DNA from: Acetobacteraceae bacterium
GTDB taxonomy: Bacteria > Pseudomonadota > Alphaproteobacteria > Acetobacterales > Acetobacteraceae
Length of the DNA stretch: 64,000 nt
Assembly: GCA_024280945.1 (NCBI GenBank)
Contig: JAMXLO010000053.1
Coordinates: 1 to 64,000, forward strand
Reading direction: 5' to 3'
Below the pieces are notes generated by a model. That model was given only the letters and a program-made list of their open reading frames with translations, was not told where the DNA came from and searched no databases. Below are positions 9,072 through 17,245 of this stretch, piece after piece; the first letter of the stretch is position 1, and every line of letters begins with the position of its first letter. The position numbers and the translations under genes were made by a program.

Positions 9072-9315
9072 GGGCAATAAGGCGCACGCCACGTCCGCCG
9101 TGGCTGCTGGCCGCGCCTTCCGCGATCAGCTCGATCCCGGAGTCATGCAGCGCATTCACCAACTTCATCAGCGAGTCGACATTGCCGCGCACAACGCCAT
9201 CGCTCGCCTCCATCCGCTGGATCGTCGGCAGCGACAAGCCCGACAACTCGGCCAGCGCCCGCTGATCGAGCCCCAACATGGCACGGGCCGCGCGCATCTG
9301 ACCTGAGGTGATCAA
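9046..9315 (-). CDS. XRE-family helix-turn-helix transcriptional regulator
   Basis: 89 residues with an N-terminal HTH of the Cro/C1 type: SGQMRAARAMLGLDQRALAELSGLS, then TIQRMEAS. The C-terminal part (VDSLMKLVNALHDSGIELI) matches small single-domain regulators in which the DNA-binding domain ends in a helix packing on the HTH. It lies directly upstream of the hyf-like operon on the same strand, so it probably controls that operon and itself. A palindrome at 9328-9352, just upstream of its start, is a plausible autoregulatory operator. No signal-sensing domain is visible. Confidence 0.83.
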   Translation of the reverse strand: MITSGQMRAARAMLGLDQRALAELSGLSLPTIQRMEASDGVVRGNVDSLMKLVNALHDSGIELIAEGAASSHGGRGVRLIALAPKRPRA

Positions 9316-9327
9316 CCTAAGGATCGC

Positions 9328-9352
9328 CTGATGAGGTTCTAAACATCAGAAC
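9328..9352 (-). promoter_or_regulatory. Putative operator of the XRE regulator / hyf-like operon
   Basis: Two nested inverted repeats: CTGATG and CATCAG around a 10-base centre, and GTTCT and AGAAC around AAACATC. They end 12 bases before the regulator start codon, where an autorepressor would bind. The divergent kinase gene starts 115 bases away, so it could be affected too. The role is inferred from position and symmetry only. Confidence 0.45.
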
Positions 9353-9466
9353 AGATGGATACAGCGCCACTATTGCCGGGTCAAGCGCTATGGCTTCGCC
9401 GTGTGCCCTTCAACTTTAGGTAAATAGTTCCTGTTTATGATCGGCCGATTATAGAGGCGGTGGCAG

Positions 9467-11878
9467 ATGTTTTCGCTGCGCAGGGCGCGTCGCAGGTTGT
9501 CCTGGTTGGCGACCGGCAGGTCCGTGGCATCCATCCTTCTGATCCTGTTCGTACTTGGCGTCGGCCTTGTCGCCTGGTGGCAACTGGACACATCGGCGGA
9601 AGATCGGGCGCATGCGGTGGCGGCCCGCGGCGCCGCAATGATTGCGCAAGACCTGTCGCGGGCGATCGAACAGATCGACCTTACACTGCAAACGGTGATC
9701 GGTGGCCGGCAGGCGCCACAGAATGCCGATATTGCGACACCGGAGCGCTACGCCCTGCTGGCCGAGCGCGCGCCGCGCGATCGCCATATCGGTTTTATCG
9801 ACCTGATCGGCGCCGATGGCGGAATTCTGGCGAGCACGCGTCCTGGTCAGGAACTGAAGAACTGGGCAGACCGGGACTACTTCTGGGCACAGCGCAACGC
9901 GGCCCCGAGCGGGCCCTATGTGGGCAGGCCATTCGCAACCACGCGCGAGGACACTGCCGCCATCCCCATCAGCCATCGCATTGATCACGACGGTCAGTTT
10001 GCGGGCGTCGTGGTGGCCGCCCTGCGGCTTGCCTACGTGCGTGACCTGTTGGCCGAATTGCAACCTGGCCCGGGTGACACAGTTGCACTGTTCAACGACG
10101 AGGGTGTCATCCTGATGCGGCTGCCATTCGATTCGAATGATATCGGTCGCACGGTCAGCGCTCCCGCTGCAGTACATGCTTTCGTCCAAAGTGGGTTGAT
10201 GGCCAGGTCGGCGCGCGCGTCAGGCGATCGGGGGGCACATCAAATCGCGTTTCACCGCGTCGGTAACCTGCCGCTCGTGGTCAGCGTCACGACCACGATC
10301 GACAAAGGCGCCATTTGGTGGCTGCTTTGCGTCGGTGCAGCAGGTGCGGTGGTGGCGACCGTGCTTGTATGGTGGATACGGCAGGAGAGCCGGTCGCGCA
10401 AGGACGCTGAGCAAGAGAGTCAGGAAAAGTCCCGCTTTCTCACGACTCTGAGCCATGAGCTCCGCTCACCGTTGCAAGGTGTGTTGGGCTACGCGGATAG
10501 ATTGTTGCACGACTCCACGCTTGCTCCAGTGCAGGCGCATGACGTGGCCGAGATTGTCCGAGCCAGCAAACAAATGCGGATCGTGGTCAACGTCGTACTC
10601 GACTATGCGCGGATCGAAGCGCTTGGCCCGACACTTCACCCGCAGCGCACGGCGCTGAGACCTTTGATCGAAGAATGCATGGCGGTGGTCGAGCCAGCCG
10701 CCAATGCGCGGCGATTGCAGACGAAGATCAGGATTGATCCCGAAGTGCCTGCACATTTTGTCACCGACGGGATTCAGCTGCGGCACATCCTGGCGAATCT
10801 TCTGAGCAATGCGGTGAAATACACGCCTGCTGGCATGGTCGAGTGTCATGTCAGCGGCGACTCGGAGCGCCTTACCATCGAGGTAGCGGACACCGGGCTA
10901 GGTATCCCGCAAGCGCAGCGCCACCTGCTGTTCAAGGAGTTTGAACGATTTGGTGCAGAGCGAACCGGGATCGAAGGTACCGGTCTGGGTCTTTCGATCG
11001 CAAGCCGCCTCGTGCGGCTGATGGGCGGCCATATGGGCCACCGCGACAATCCGGTTGGCGGCAGCGTGTTCTGGTTGGAGATTCCCGCTGCGGCCGAGGA
11101 GCGCGAGGTACGCAGTGATATCGCACCGACTGCACCGGATCGCCATCTCAAGGTGCTGGTGGTCGACGATACGGACATCAACCGCGAAGTGACGGCGTCA
11201 TTCCTGCGCATGGCTGGGCATCACGTTGCAGAAGCACGGGACGGTGCTGAAGCGGTGCAGATGGCGGCCGCGCAGGACTTCGACGTGGTGCTGATGGACA
11301 TGCGGATGGCGGGGGTAGATGGGCTTGAGGCGACCCGCTCGATCAGGGCGCTCGATGGGCCGCGCGGCAGAGTGCCCATCGTGGCGGTTACCGCGAATGC
11401 ACTCGATCACCATGCCGAAGAGTGCCGGCGTGCCGGCATGACGGATCACCTCGCAAAGCCTTTCACTCAGTCGGAGTTGCTGGCGGTCGTTGCGCATGCC
11501 GCCACGCGAGGACCTGCGCAGCCGTCGCACACGGTCTCTGCCATGGATCCTGACACCATGGACCAACTCGTAGCAACGATGGGTGAGACCGCTGTCGAAC
11601 GTCTGCTCGACCAACTGGCACTGCGGCTCGAGGCACTGCTGCGCCGCATTGAGGATCCCACCGCGACAGCCCCGCGTGACCAGCTCGCGGAATTGATGCA
11701 CGAGCTCATCGGCAGCGGAGGAACGCTGGGCTTCAGGCGTCTGGCAGAAGCTGCGAAGCGATATGAGAGCGCGCTGGCGAGTGGCTACGCCGACGCCACC
11801 GAGATCAGGCGCTTGGCGCTGGCGACATTGTCCGAGCTACGGCGCCGGCGCTCACTTGAGGCGCTTATCGCGTGCTGA
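9467..11878 (+). CDS. Hybrid sensor histidine kinase (Cache-type sensor, HisKA, HATPase, receiver, Hpt)
   Basis: 803 residues. A membrane helix at about 17-40 is followed by a periplasmic region of the PDC/dCache kind (about 45-280, with NWADRDYFWAQR and PYVGRPF), and a second helix at about 282-305. In the cytoplasm come HisKA with the phosphorylated His330 in SHELRSP, the ATPase domain (NLLSNAVKY, DTGLGIP, GTGLGLS), a receiver with Asp611 in VLMDMRMAG and switch lysine in LAKPFT, and an Hpt domain with His745 in MHELIGSGG. It can therefore run a complete phosphorelay. The convergent receiver gene downstream (27-base 3' overlap) is the natural candidate partner. The ligand is unknown. Confidence 0.9.
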   Translation: MFSLRRARRRLSWLATGRSVASILLILFVLGVGLVAWWQLDTSAEDRAHAVAARGAAMIAQDLSRAIEQIDLTLQTVIGGRQAPQNADIATPERYALLAERAPRDRHIGFIDLIGADGGILASTRPGQELKNWADRDYFWAQRNAAPSGPYVGRPFATTREDTAAIPISHRIDHDGQFAGVVVAALRLAYVRDLLAELQPGPGDTVALFNDEGVILMRLPFDSNDIGRTVSAPAAVHAFVQSGLMARSARASGDRGAHQIAFHRVGNLPLVVSVTTTIDKGAIWWLLCVGAAGAVVATVLVWWIRQESRSRKDAEQESQEKSRFLTTLSHELRSPLQGVLGYADRLLHDSTLAPVQAHDVAEIVRASKQMRIVVNVVLDYARIEALGPTLHPQRTALRPLIEECMAVVEPAANARRLQTKIRIDPEVPAHFVTDGIQLRHILANLLSNAVKYTPAGMVECHVSGDSERLTIEVADTGLGIPQAQRHLLFKEFERFGAERTGIEGTGLGLSIASRLVRLMGGHMGHRDNPVGGSVFWLEIPAAAEEREVRSDIAPTAPDRHLKVLVVDDTDINREVTASFLRMAGHHVAEARDGAEAVQMAAAQDFDVVLMDMRMAGVDGLEATRSIRALDGPRGRVPIVAVTANALDHHAEECRRAGMTDHLAKPFTQSELLAVVAHAATRGPAQPSHTVSAMDPDTMDQLVATMGETAVERLLDQLALRLEALLRRIEDPTATAPRDQLAELMHELIGSGGTLGFRRLAEAAKRYESALASGYADATEIRRLALATLSELRRRRSLEALIAC

Positions 11879-12409
11879 ATCGGAGTCGGCGCGGCAAATG
11901 CCGAGTACACGCCGACCCTCGGAAAGCTCGACCGGCTCACCGAACAAGGGGGCCGGCTCCTGCCGCCGGTTCCAGATGACCGCCGTGGGCTCTGCCAGTC
12001 CCGCCAAAGCGGGGCCCTTCCGAGGCGAGGGCCCCGCCAGCCGTGCAATCATCCGCAGCAGATCGACCGGTGTGAAGGGCTTGGCAAGAAATGCCGTTGC
12101 ACCGGCGCGCTCAGCCTTATCGCGTATGACAACGTCATCGAACGCGGTCAGGATCACGACCGGAACATCGGCGTAGCCGTCGAGTGCACGTATCTCGGCG
12201 CAGCTGGTAAGCCCATCGAGCCTGGGCATTTTGTAGTCCAGGATGATGAGCCGCGCGTGGGTGCGCACGGCCAGGTCGATCGCCTCGACGCCGTTCACCG
12301 CGGGCAACACGGTGAATCCTTCGGCTTCGAGCACAGAGCGCAAGATACCGCGAATGATGGAATCGTTGTCTGCGATGATGACGTCGTTGGCGCCGAGATC
12401 GTGTGGCAT
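11852..12409 (-). CDS. Response regulator receiver protein with a short C-terminal extension
   Basis: 185 residues from the ATG at 12409, which has GGAGG 8 bases upstream. Longer in-frame starts lack a site. The CheY-like domain fills residues 8-130: acidic pair in IIADNDS, phospho-acceptor Asp58 in LIILDYKMP, and lysine in AFLAKPFTP. No DNA-binding output domain follows; residues 131-185 are a proline/arginine-rich tail. Part of this tail is encoded by a strong palindrome at 12009-12037, which suggests an element invaded or was fixed in the reading frame. It is convergent with the hybrid kinase at 9467 and may accept phosphate from its Hpt domain. Confidence 0.85.
   Translation of the reverse strand: MPHDLGANDVIIADNDSIIRGILRSVLEAEGFTVLPAVNGVEAIDLAVRTHARLIILDYKMPRLDGLTSCAEIRALDGYADVPVVILTAFDDVVIRDKAERAGATAFLAKPFTPVDLLRMIARLAGPSPRKGPALAGLAEPTAVIWNRRQEPAPLFGEPVELSEGRRVLGICRADSDSARDKRLK
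12009..12037. repeat. 9-bp-stem palindrome embedded in the receiver-protein coding region
   Basis: GCGGGGCCC and GGGCCCCGC form a perfect inverted repeat around an 11-base loop, inside the C-terminal tail of the response regulator. A smaller overlapping CCGC/GCGG pair lies to its left. The bases are read in frame without a stop. It resembles a REP-like intergenic palindrome that has become coding. Confidence 0.6.
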
Positions 12410-12456
12410 GCGGGCTGCCTCCGGCATCATCTTGCTCGGATTGGGTTGCGCTGCGG

Positions 12457-13422
12457 TTAAGCCGCTATGTCCCAGAACCGCGCGATAGATCCCACCGCGT
12501 CCGGCGGCCAGTCGTGGCCTAGCGCGTCGAGGTTCCACAGTTCCAGGATTGCCTTGCCTTGCATCACCCACTGATCGTGTCTGATGCCGTCCAGCCGCTC
12601 GGTTTGCGTCGGTTCCAGACCTATGCCGTGGATCGTGGCCCATTGCGTGGCGAGCAACCTGGCATTTTCTGGGTCGACGACGCGGTCGGCGGCGCCGTGC
12701 CAGATAGAGAGCCTTGGCCAAGGCCCGCGATAGCCCATCGGCGCGGCGCGGCGCGCCGCGTCCGCCCAACCTGCAGGAGACCGCATCGGCCCGGCCTCCG
12801 CCATGCGCCGCAAGGCCTCGGACAAGGTGTTCGCCGCTCCTACCGGTAAGCCGGCGCACACAGCACCGGCGGCGAACACCTCGGGATAGGACGCAAGCAA
12901 CGCGGCCGCCATAGCTCCTCCCGCGGACAATCCGGCAATGAACACGCGCTCGGGGTCAGAGCCGAACCGCTGGATCGCCTTGGACACCATCTGGCGGATC
13001 GACAACGCCTCGCCGTGGCCGCGCGAGGTGTGCATCGGGCGAAACCAGTTGAAGCAGCGGCCTTGATTATTGTCCTGTGATTGCACCGGCAGGACCAGCG
13101 GCACGGCCAGACGATTGGCAAGTGCAGTCCATCCACCCTCGGCAGCGAAGCTTGCGGCGCTCTGGCCGCAGCCGTGCAGCAAGACGATCAATGGCGCATC
13201 CCGCCGGGGCGGGTCGGTCGGCCGATGGACCAGCATGCGCAACCGCCCCGGATTGCTGCCGAAACCGTCTACCTCGGACAGCGTCGAATGGAGCGGGTCT
13301 GGTACCGACCATGGTGTCGCTTGCGGCGGCGCCGCAAGCTTCGACGCCGCCATGGCGGACGCGGCCTTCAGAGCGGTTCGAATGCTGCGGCGGGCGATCC
13401 GCAACTCGCGCGACCATTTCAT
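12457..13422 (-). CDS. PHB depolymerase-family esterase
   Basis: 321 residues from the ATG at 13422, with AGGAG upstream. The open frame extends to 13590, but that part lacks family similarity. The alpha/beta-hydrolase core has the oxyanion region VLLHGCGQSAASFA, the nucleophile motif GLSAGG (serine in the elbow), the acid in HGAADRVVDPENA, and a histidine in IRHDQW. This is the arrangement of the esterase_PHB/LpqC family, which cleaves poly(3-hydroxybutyrate) or feruloyl-type esters. There is no clear signal peptide; the basic N-terminus (MKWSRELRIARRSIRTALKA) is amphipathic. It has no obvious operon partner. Confidence 0.85.
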   Translation of the reverse strand: MKWSRELRIARRSIRTALKAASAMAASKLAAPPQATPWSVPDPLHSTLSEVDGFGSNPGRLRMLVHRPTDPPRRDAPLIVLLHGCGQSAASFAAEGGWTALANRLAVPLVLPVQSQDNNQGRCFNWFRPMHTSRGHGEALSIRQMVSKAIQRFGSDPERVFIAGLSAGGAMAAALLASYPEVFAAGAVCAGLPVGAANTLSEALRRMAEAGPMRSPAGWADAARRAAPMGYRGPWPRLSIWHGAADRVVDPENARLLATQWATIHGIGLEPTQTERLDGIRHDQWVMQGKAILELWNLDALGHDWPPDAVGSIARFWDIAA

Positions 13423-13632
13423 GCCAGTCAGCACTCCTGCCGTTTCTGCCCGTATTAGGGATCGTGCGGCAGAACAGCAAAGACCTTGACAAGTACGGCC
13501 GTTCGGATGAGGCCCGCTCACCGCATCGCCATGGCCTCCGATCAGGGGGCGATACATTGCTTCGAGAAGGCGCCCATCGGGTCGTGGCAACGGACCGGGC
13601 GCGCCCCAATTCCCCGACAGGGCAGGGGTAGG

Positions 13633-13659
13633 GGTCCCGCCCCCACCAGGAGCGGGACC
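13633..13659 (-). terminator. Hairpin terminator downstream of argDF
   Basis: GGTCCCGC and GCGGGACC form a perfect 8-base stem with an 11-base loop, starting 12 bases beyond the argF stop at 13672. No strong T-run follows, so its efficiency as an intrinsic terminator is uncertain. Confidence 0.6.
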
Positions 13660-13671
13660 ATTCGATGCAGG

Positions 13672-14637
13672 TTAGCGGACGGCGCCCAGTGCCCAGGCCA
13701 GCACGCCCTTTTGGGCGTGCAGGCGGTTCTCCGCCTCGTCGAACACCACCGACTGCGGCCCGTCGATCACCTCGGCGCTGACTTCCTCGCCTCGATGCGC
13801 CGGCAGGCAATGCATGAACAACGCGTCCGGTGCCGCCTTCGCCATCAGCGCGGTGGTGACGCGATAGGGAGCAAGCAGGTTGTGGCGATTGGTGTTGGGG
13901 TCGTCGGACATCGACACCCAGGTGTCAGTCACCACGCAGCGTGCGCCGGCGACCGCATCTTCGGGGTCGCTGGTCAGCTCGATCCGCCCCCCCTGCGCAA
14001 GCGCCCAGGCGATCAGGTCCTCCGGAGGACGCAGAGCCTCCGGAGTAGCCAATCGCAGCGTGAAGCCAAACCTGACGGCCGCCTCGATCCAGCTTCGCGC
14101 AACATTGTTGCCGTCGCCACACCAGGCCACGACTTCGCCCGCAATCGGCCCGCAGTGCTCCTCGAAGGTCAATACGTCGGCCATCAGCTGGCAGGGATGC
14201 GACGTATCGGTCAGGCCGTTGATGACCGGCACGGTTGCGAAGTGCGCCAGCTCATGCAGCTTCGCCACGTCGTCGGTCCGCAGCATGATCGCATCGACAT
14301 AGCGCGACAGCACGCGCGCGGTGTCCGCCGGCGTCTCGCCCCGACCGCTTTGCATGTCGCGGGCCGACAGCACGACCACGTCGCCGCCCAACTGGCGCAT
14401 GCCGACCTCGAAGGAAACACGGGTGCGGGTGGACGGCTTCTCGAAGATCAGCGCCAGCGTCTTGCCGGCAAGCGGTCGCGACGACACGCCGGCACGCTTG
14501 TAGTTCGTGGCGACGTCAAGCATCTGGCGCAGCGCCGCGGTGTCGAAATCTCGGAGATCGAGAAAATGGCGCAGCCCAGCGCTCTTGTCGCTGGACTGAC
14601 CCTCCGCGCGATCGGCGCGGCGAAGCGAGGCGCTCAC
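13672..14637 (-). CDS. argF: Ornithine carbamoyltransferase
   Basis: 321 residues, the usual length. It catalyses carbamoyl phosphate plus ornithine to citrulline in arginine biosynthesis. The carbamoyl-phosphate site STRTRVSFE is near residue 53, HPCQLMAD near 134 contacts ornithine and carbamoyl phosphate, and the [13 protein letters not shown] motif near 268 holds the catalytic cysteine. The start overlaps the argD stop (ATGA at 14634-14637), so the two are translationally coupled. A hairpin follows the stop. It is a cytoplasmic trimer in known members. Confidence 0.96.
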   Translation of the reverse strand: MSASLRRADRAEGQSSDKSAGLRHFLDLRDFDTAALRQMLDVATNYKRAGVSSRPLAGKTLALIFEKPSTRTRVSFEVGMRQLGGDVVVLSARDMQSGRGETPADTARVLSRYVDAIMLRTDDVAKLHELAHFATVPVINGLTDTSHPCQLMADVLTFEEHCGPIAGEVVAWCGDGNNVARSWIEAAVRFGFTLRLATPEALRPPEDLIAWALAQGGRIELTSDPEDAVAGARCVVTDTWVSMSDDPNTNRHNLLAPYRVTTALMAKAAPDALFMHCLPAHRGEEVSAEVIDGPQSVVFDEAENRLHAQKGVLAWALGAVR

Positions 14638-15830
14638 TTCGCCGCCTCCTTCGCCTTCGACGGCAGCACACGCAATGTCGCGCGACGCAGCATGCCGATC
14701 GCGTCATCGAGGTCGGCATCGGTGATCACCAGAGGCGGTGCAAGGCGCAGAACGTTCTCGCCCGCGGTGATCGCCATCAGGCCCTCGGCGACGCAGGCGG
14801 CCTGCACCTCGCCCACTGGCAGCGCGCACTTCAACCCCTGCAGCAGGCCCATGCCGCGCGCGTCCTCGTAGACCTGCGGGAATTCGCGCGCGAGGCCGTC
14901 CATCGCGGTACGCAGCTTGTTGCCCTTGCGCTGGACCTCCTCCAGGAAGCCAGGCGCGAGGATCACGTCGAGCACTGCGTTGCCAGCGGCGCAGGCGAGC
15001 GGATTGCCGCCGAACGTGGTGCCGTGCGTGCCGGGCTTCAGGGCCTGGGCGAACTGCTCCTTCGCCAGTACCGCGCCGAGAGGGAAGCCGCCGCCGATGC
15101 CCTTGGCGACCGACATGACATCAGGGGCGATGCCGGCCCATTCATAGGCGAACAGCTTGCCGGTGCGGCCCATGCCCGACTGCACCTCGTCCATGCCGAG
15201 GATGATGCCGTACTCGTCACACACTGCGCGGAGGTCACGTAGGAACTGCATGTCCGCCGGACGCACGCCGCCCTCGCCCTGAACCGGCTCGACGATGATG
15301 CCGGCGGTGGCCTGGCCGATCGCGTTGCGCACTGCGTTCATGTTGTTGAACGGCACCTGGTCGAAGCCGTCGACAATGGGGCCAAAGCCTTCCAGGTACT
15401 TGGCGTTGCCGGTGGCGGCCAACGTGGCGAGCGTGCGGCCGTGGAAGGCGCCCTCGAACACGATGAAGCGGAAGCGCTCGCCCTTGCCTGCGTCGTACAT
15501 CGCGCGTCGCATCATCTTGATCATGCCTTCGTTCGCTTCCGCACCCGAGTTGCAGAAGAACACGCTGTCAGCGAACGTCGCATCGACCAGCCGCTGCGCC
15601 AGGCGCTCGGCTTGCGGGATGCGGTAGAGGTTCGATACGTGCATCACCTTGGCGGCCTGATCGGCGATGGCCTTGGACAGATGCGGATGGCCATGGCCGA
15701 GCGAGGCGGTGGCGATGCCGGAGCCGAAATCCAGAAGTCGTCGCCCGTCCACCGTCCACAGCCAGGCGCCTTCGCCCCGCTCAAAGGCGAGGTCGGCACG
15801 GGCGTAGTTCGGCAGCAGCGCGGAAATCAT
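14634..15830 (-). CDS. argD: Acetylornithine aminotransferase
   Basis: 398 residues of a class III PLP aminotransferase: [18 protein letters not shown], then [15 protein letters not shown] and the PLP lysine region [13 protein letters not shown], with [14 protein letters not shown] after it. It converts N-acetylglutamate semialdehyde to N-acetylornithine, and its coupling to argF supports that assignment over other class III enzymes. The start at 15830 ([21 protein letters not shown]) has GAAGG upstream. The open frame to 15875 is longer but not conserved. The 311-base upstream region (15831-16141) shows no gene and only a short direct repeat (GGAGCTGG). Confidence 0.95.
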   Translation of the reverse strand: MISALLPNYARADLAFERGEGAWLWTVDGRRLLDFGSGIATASLGHGHPHLSKAIADQAAKVMHVSNLYRIPQAERLAQRLVDATFADSVFFCNSGAEANEGMIKMMRRAMYDAGKGERFRFIVFEGAFHGRTLATLAATGNAKYLEGFGPIVDGFDQVPFNNMNAVRNAIGQATAGIIVEPVQGEGGVRPADMQFLRDLRAVCDEYGIILGMDEVQSGMGRTGKLFAYEWAGIAPDVMSVAKGIGGGFPLGAVLAKEQFAQALKPGTHGTTFGGNPLACAAGNAVLDVILAPGFLEEVQRKGNKLRTAMDGLAREFPQVYEDARGMGLLQGLKCALPVGEVQAACVAEGLMAITAGENVLRLAPPLVITDADLDDAIGMLRRATLRVLPSKAKEAAK

Positions 15831-16141
15831 GAATTTGCAGCCTTCTTGTTGTGGTTTCCCCGATGGATCTCCCACCCGCGACCATTCGGGGGCGGGTCCA
15901 GAAGGAAGCGCGGATCATTGGCGGGTGCAGCGGGCGGAGTCAAACCGGCTGAACGCTGGCAACGTACCATTCAGGAGCTGGTCAGGAGCTGGCGGCTCGC
16001 CAATAACCCGCTGCGGCTGGATTTCGGGGCACGCCGCCAGCGGTTGATCAGAGCAGGCAGCCCAGGATGCGAGGAGGGAGTGGACTTGCGGGTGCCTGGG
16101 CGTGATGCAATGCTGCGATGGTCAATAGGAGGATTGAGAGC

Positions 16142-16291
16142 ATGATCCGCCTGATCACCGCAGCCGCGCTCCTACTCGCGACCCTGGCACCGGCCTTTGC
16201 CTGCGAGTGGAACTCTGCGTCAGGCAACGCCAATGAGAGGGCGCAATCTTCGGGCGCGTCACAAAACGCGGCCGCTCAGAACCGCTCATAG
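16142..16291 (+). CDS. Small secreted protein, function unknown
   Basis: A 49-residue frame with an AGGAGG site 9 bases before the ATG at 16142. The first 20 residues (MIRLITAAALLLATLAPAFA) form a clean Sec signal peptide with an AFA cleavage site. The mature peptide, about 29 residues, starts with CEWNSASGNANER and is rich in Ala, Asn, Gln and Ser with one cysteine. The cysteine at the cleavage point could suggest a lipoprotein, but the preceding AFA is not a good lipobox. I do not recognise it. The strong ribosome-binding site and signal peptide argue that it is real. Confidence 0.6.
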   Translation: MIRLITAAALLLATLAPAFACEWNSASGNANERAQSSGASQNAAAQNRS

Positions 16292-16316
16292 GCGCAGCCA
16301 GTCGCCGCGCCCGCCT

Positions 16317-16481
16317 TCAGACCGGCGGCAGCAGAAACCAGGTAGAGTTATTGCGCTCGTCGTAGACATCTCCGGCTGCGGTTTCGTCGGCCAAAGTGTC
16401 TGCCGCGCTTGGCTCATCCGATGTCAGCCAGCGACTCAGACGCTTCAGCAGCCCGGCGGTTAAGACGGTTTCGTCGTCCAT
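16317..16481 (-). CDS. Possible small acidic protein, function unknown
   Basis: 54 residues beginning MDDETVLTAGLLKRLSRWL, acidic after that and ending NNSTWFLLPPV. It fills an otherwise empty 369-base interval. Only a weak GGA site precedes the ATG at 16481; an ATG at 16505 and a GTG at 16532 are alternatives in frame. No family is recognised and it may not be expressed. Confidence 0.3.
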   Translation of the reverse strand: MDDETVLTAGLLKRLSRWLTSDEPSAADTLADETAAGDVYDERNNSTWFLLPPV

Positions 16482-16628
16482 AGTCGATCCGTTGCCGTGT
16501 GGCATTCGCTCGAGGAAGTGGGCAAAGCGCACCGTTGCGACAAAGGATTATTTGTCAGCCGTCGCATGAAGTTCTGTCGTGTGTGCGCGTACGCGGGTTG
16601 CCGTCGCGGCCACGAGGAGGTCAAGTTG

Positions 16629-16664
16629 ATGGAAGGCTGTGGACCGGTGGAGGCACGAGCATGA
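16629..16664 (+). CDS. Eleven-residue leader ORF coupled to the flavin reductase gene
   Basis: ATG at 16629 with a near-perfect GAGGAGG 8 bases upstream encodes MEGCGPVEARA and stops at TGA 16662-16664. That stop overlaps the flavin reductase ATG at 16661 as ATGA. The leader's ribosome-binding site is stronger than the gene's own GGTGGAGG. It could couple or modulate translation of the downstream gene. Confidence 0.4.
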   Translation: MEGCGPVEARA

Positions 16665-17185
16665 CAACCTTGACGGTGACGCGCGGTGACGCAGTCGACC
16701 CCAAGGCCTTTTGGATGGCGCTTGGTCAGCGCGCCACCGGAATGACGGTTGTCACCGCCGAGGGAGACGATGGCCCGACGGGATTTCTCGGGCTTTCGGC
16801 GGCCCACGTGACGGCCGGCCCACCCACGATGCTGGTGTCGGTCGACCATCGGACGAGTGCTCTGGCCGGCATAGTGTCGCGCCGGCATTTTGCGGTGAAT
16901 TTCCTTCCAGCGAGCGCTGTGCAGGTCGCCGATGCGTTCGGTGGCAAGGCCGGCGTTTCCGGCGCGGCGCGTTTCACTCAGGGCGAATGGCGAGCGCTGG
17001 TCACGGGCGCTCCGGTGTTCTGCGATGCACTTGGCGCGTTCGACTGCGTCGTTGATGACATCGTTCAGCGCGGCGATGTGTCTATCGTTATTGGCACCGT
17101 CGTCGCTGTCGCTTCACGACCGGACGGTGATCCGCTGATCTTCTTTCGCGGCAAGTCGTGCTCGGGGCTCAGCCCGATCGGGTGA
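16661..17185 (+). CDS. Flavin reductase family protein (FMN-binding split barrel)
   Basis: 174 residues with the HpaC/flavin-reductase-like fold: AFWMALGQRATGMTVVTAEG, then GLSAAHVTAGPPTMLVSVD and HFAVNFLPASA, and the C-terminal FFRGKSCSGL. Such proteins reduce free FMN or FAD with NAD(P)H for a two-component monooxygenase, or bind flavin themselves. No monooxygenase gene is adjacent. The start at 16661 has GGAGG 8 bases upstream. The open frame back to 16499 is not conserved. A perfect hairpin follows between this gene and the convergent luxR-type gene. Confidence 0.85.
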   Translation: MTTLTVTRGDAVDPKAFWMALGQRATGMTVVTAEGDDGPTGFLGLSAAHVTAGPPTMLVSVDHRTSALAGIVSRRHFAVNFLPASAVQVADAFGGKAGVSGAARFTQGEWRALVTGAPVFCDALGAFDCVVDDIVQRGDVSIVIGTVVAVASRPDGDPLIFFRGKSCSGLSPIG

Positions 17186-17216
17186 TGCGGCGGATCGCTT
17201 CCTGGTCGCCAGGTCG

Positions 17217-17239
17217 GCAGCCGGCCTGCGGCCGGCTGC
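17217..17239. terminator. Bidirectional hairpin terminator between convergent genes
   Basis: GCAGCCGGCC and GGCCGGCTGC form a perfect 10-base stem around TGC, 31 bases after the flavin reductase stop and 6 bases from the luxR-type stop. On the plus strand it is followed by TGTTCTCT. Position and symmetry fit a shared terminator. Confidence 0.75.
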
Positions 17240-17245
17240 TGTTCT

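Noticed and set aside
4440-9080. Long plus-strand open frames opposite the hyf-like operon (for example 4440-5639 and 7515-9080)
   Set aside because: They are rich in Arg, Gln and His, have no family motifs and lie antisense to well-supported membrane-protein genes; they are a by-product of GC-rich codon use.
15441-16145. 234-residue plus-strand frame across the argD upstream region
   Set aside because: It is antisense to argD over half its length and has no motif or start site. The 311-base gap 15831-16141 holds no convincing gene.
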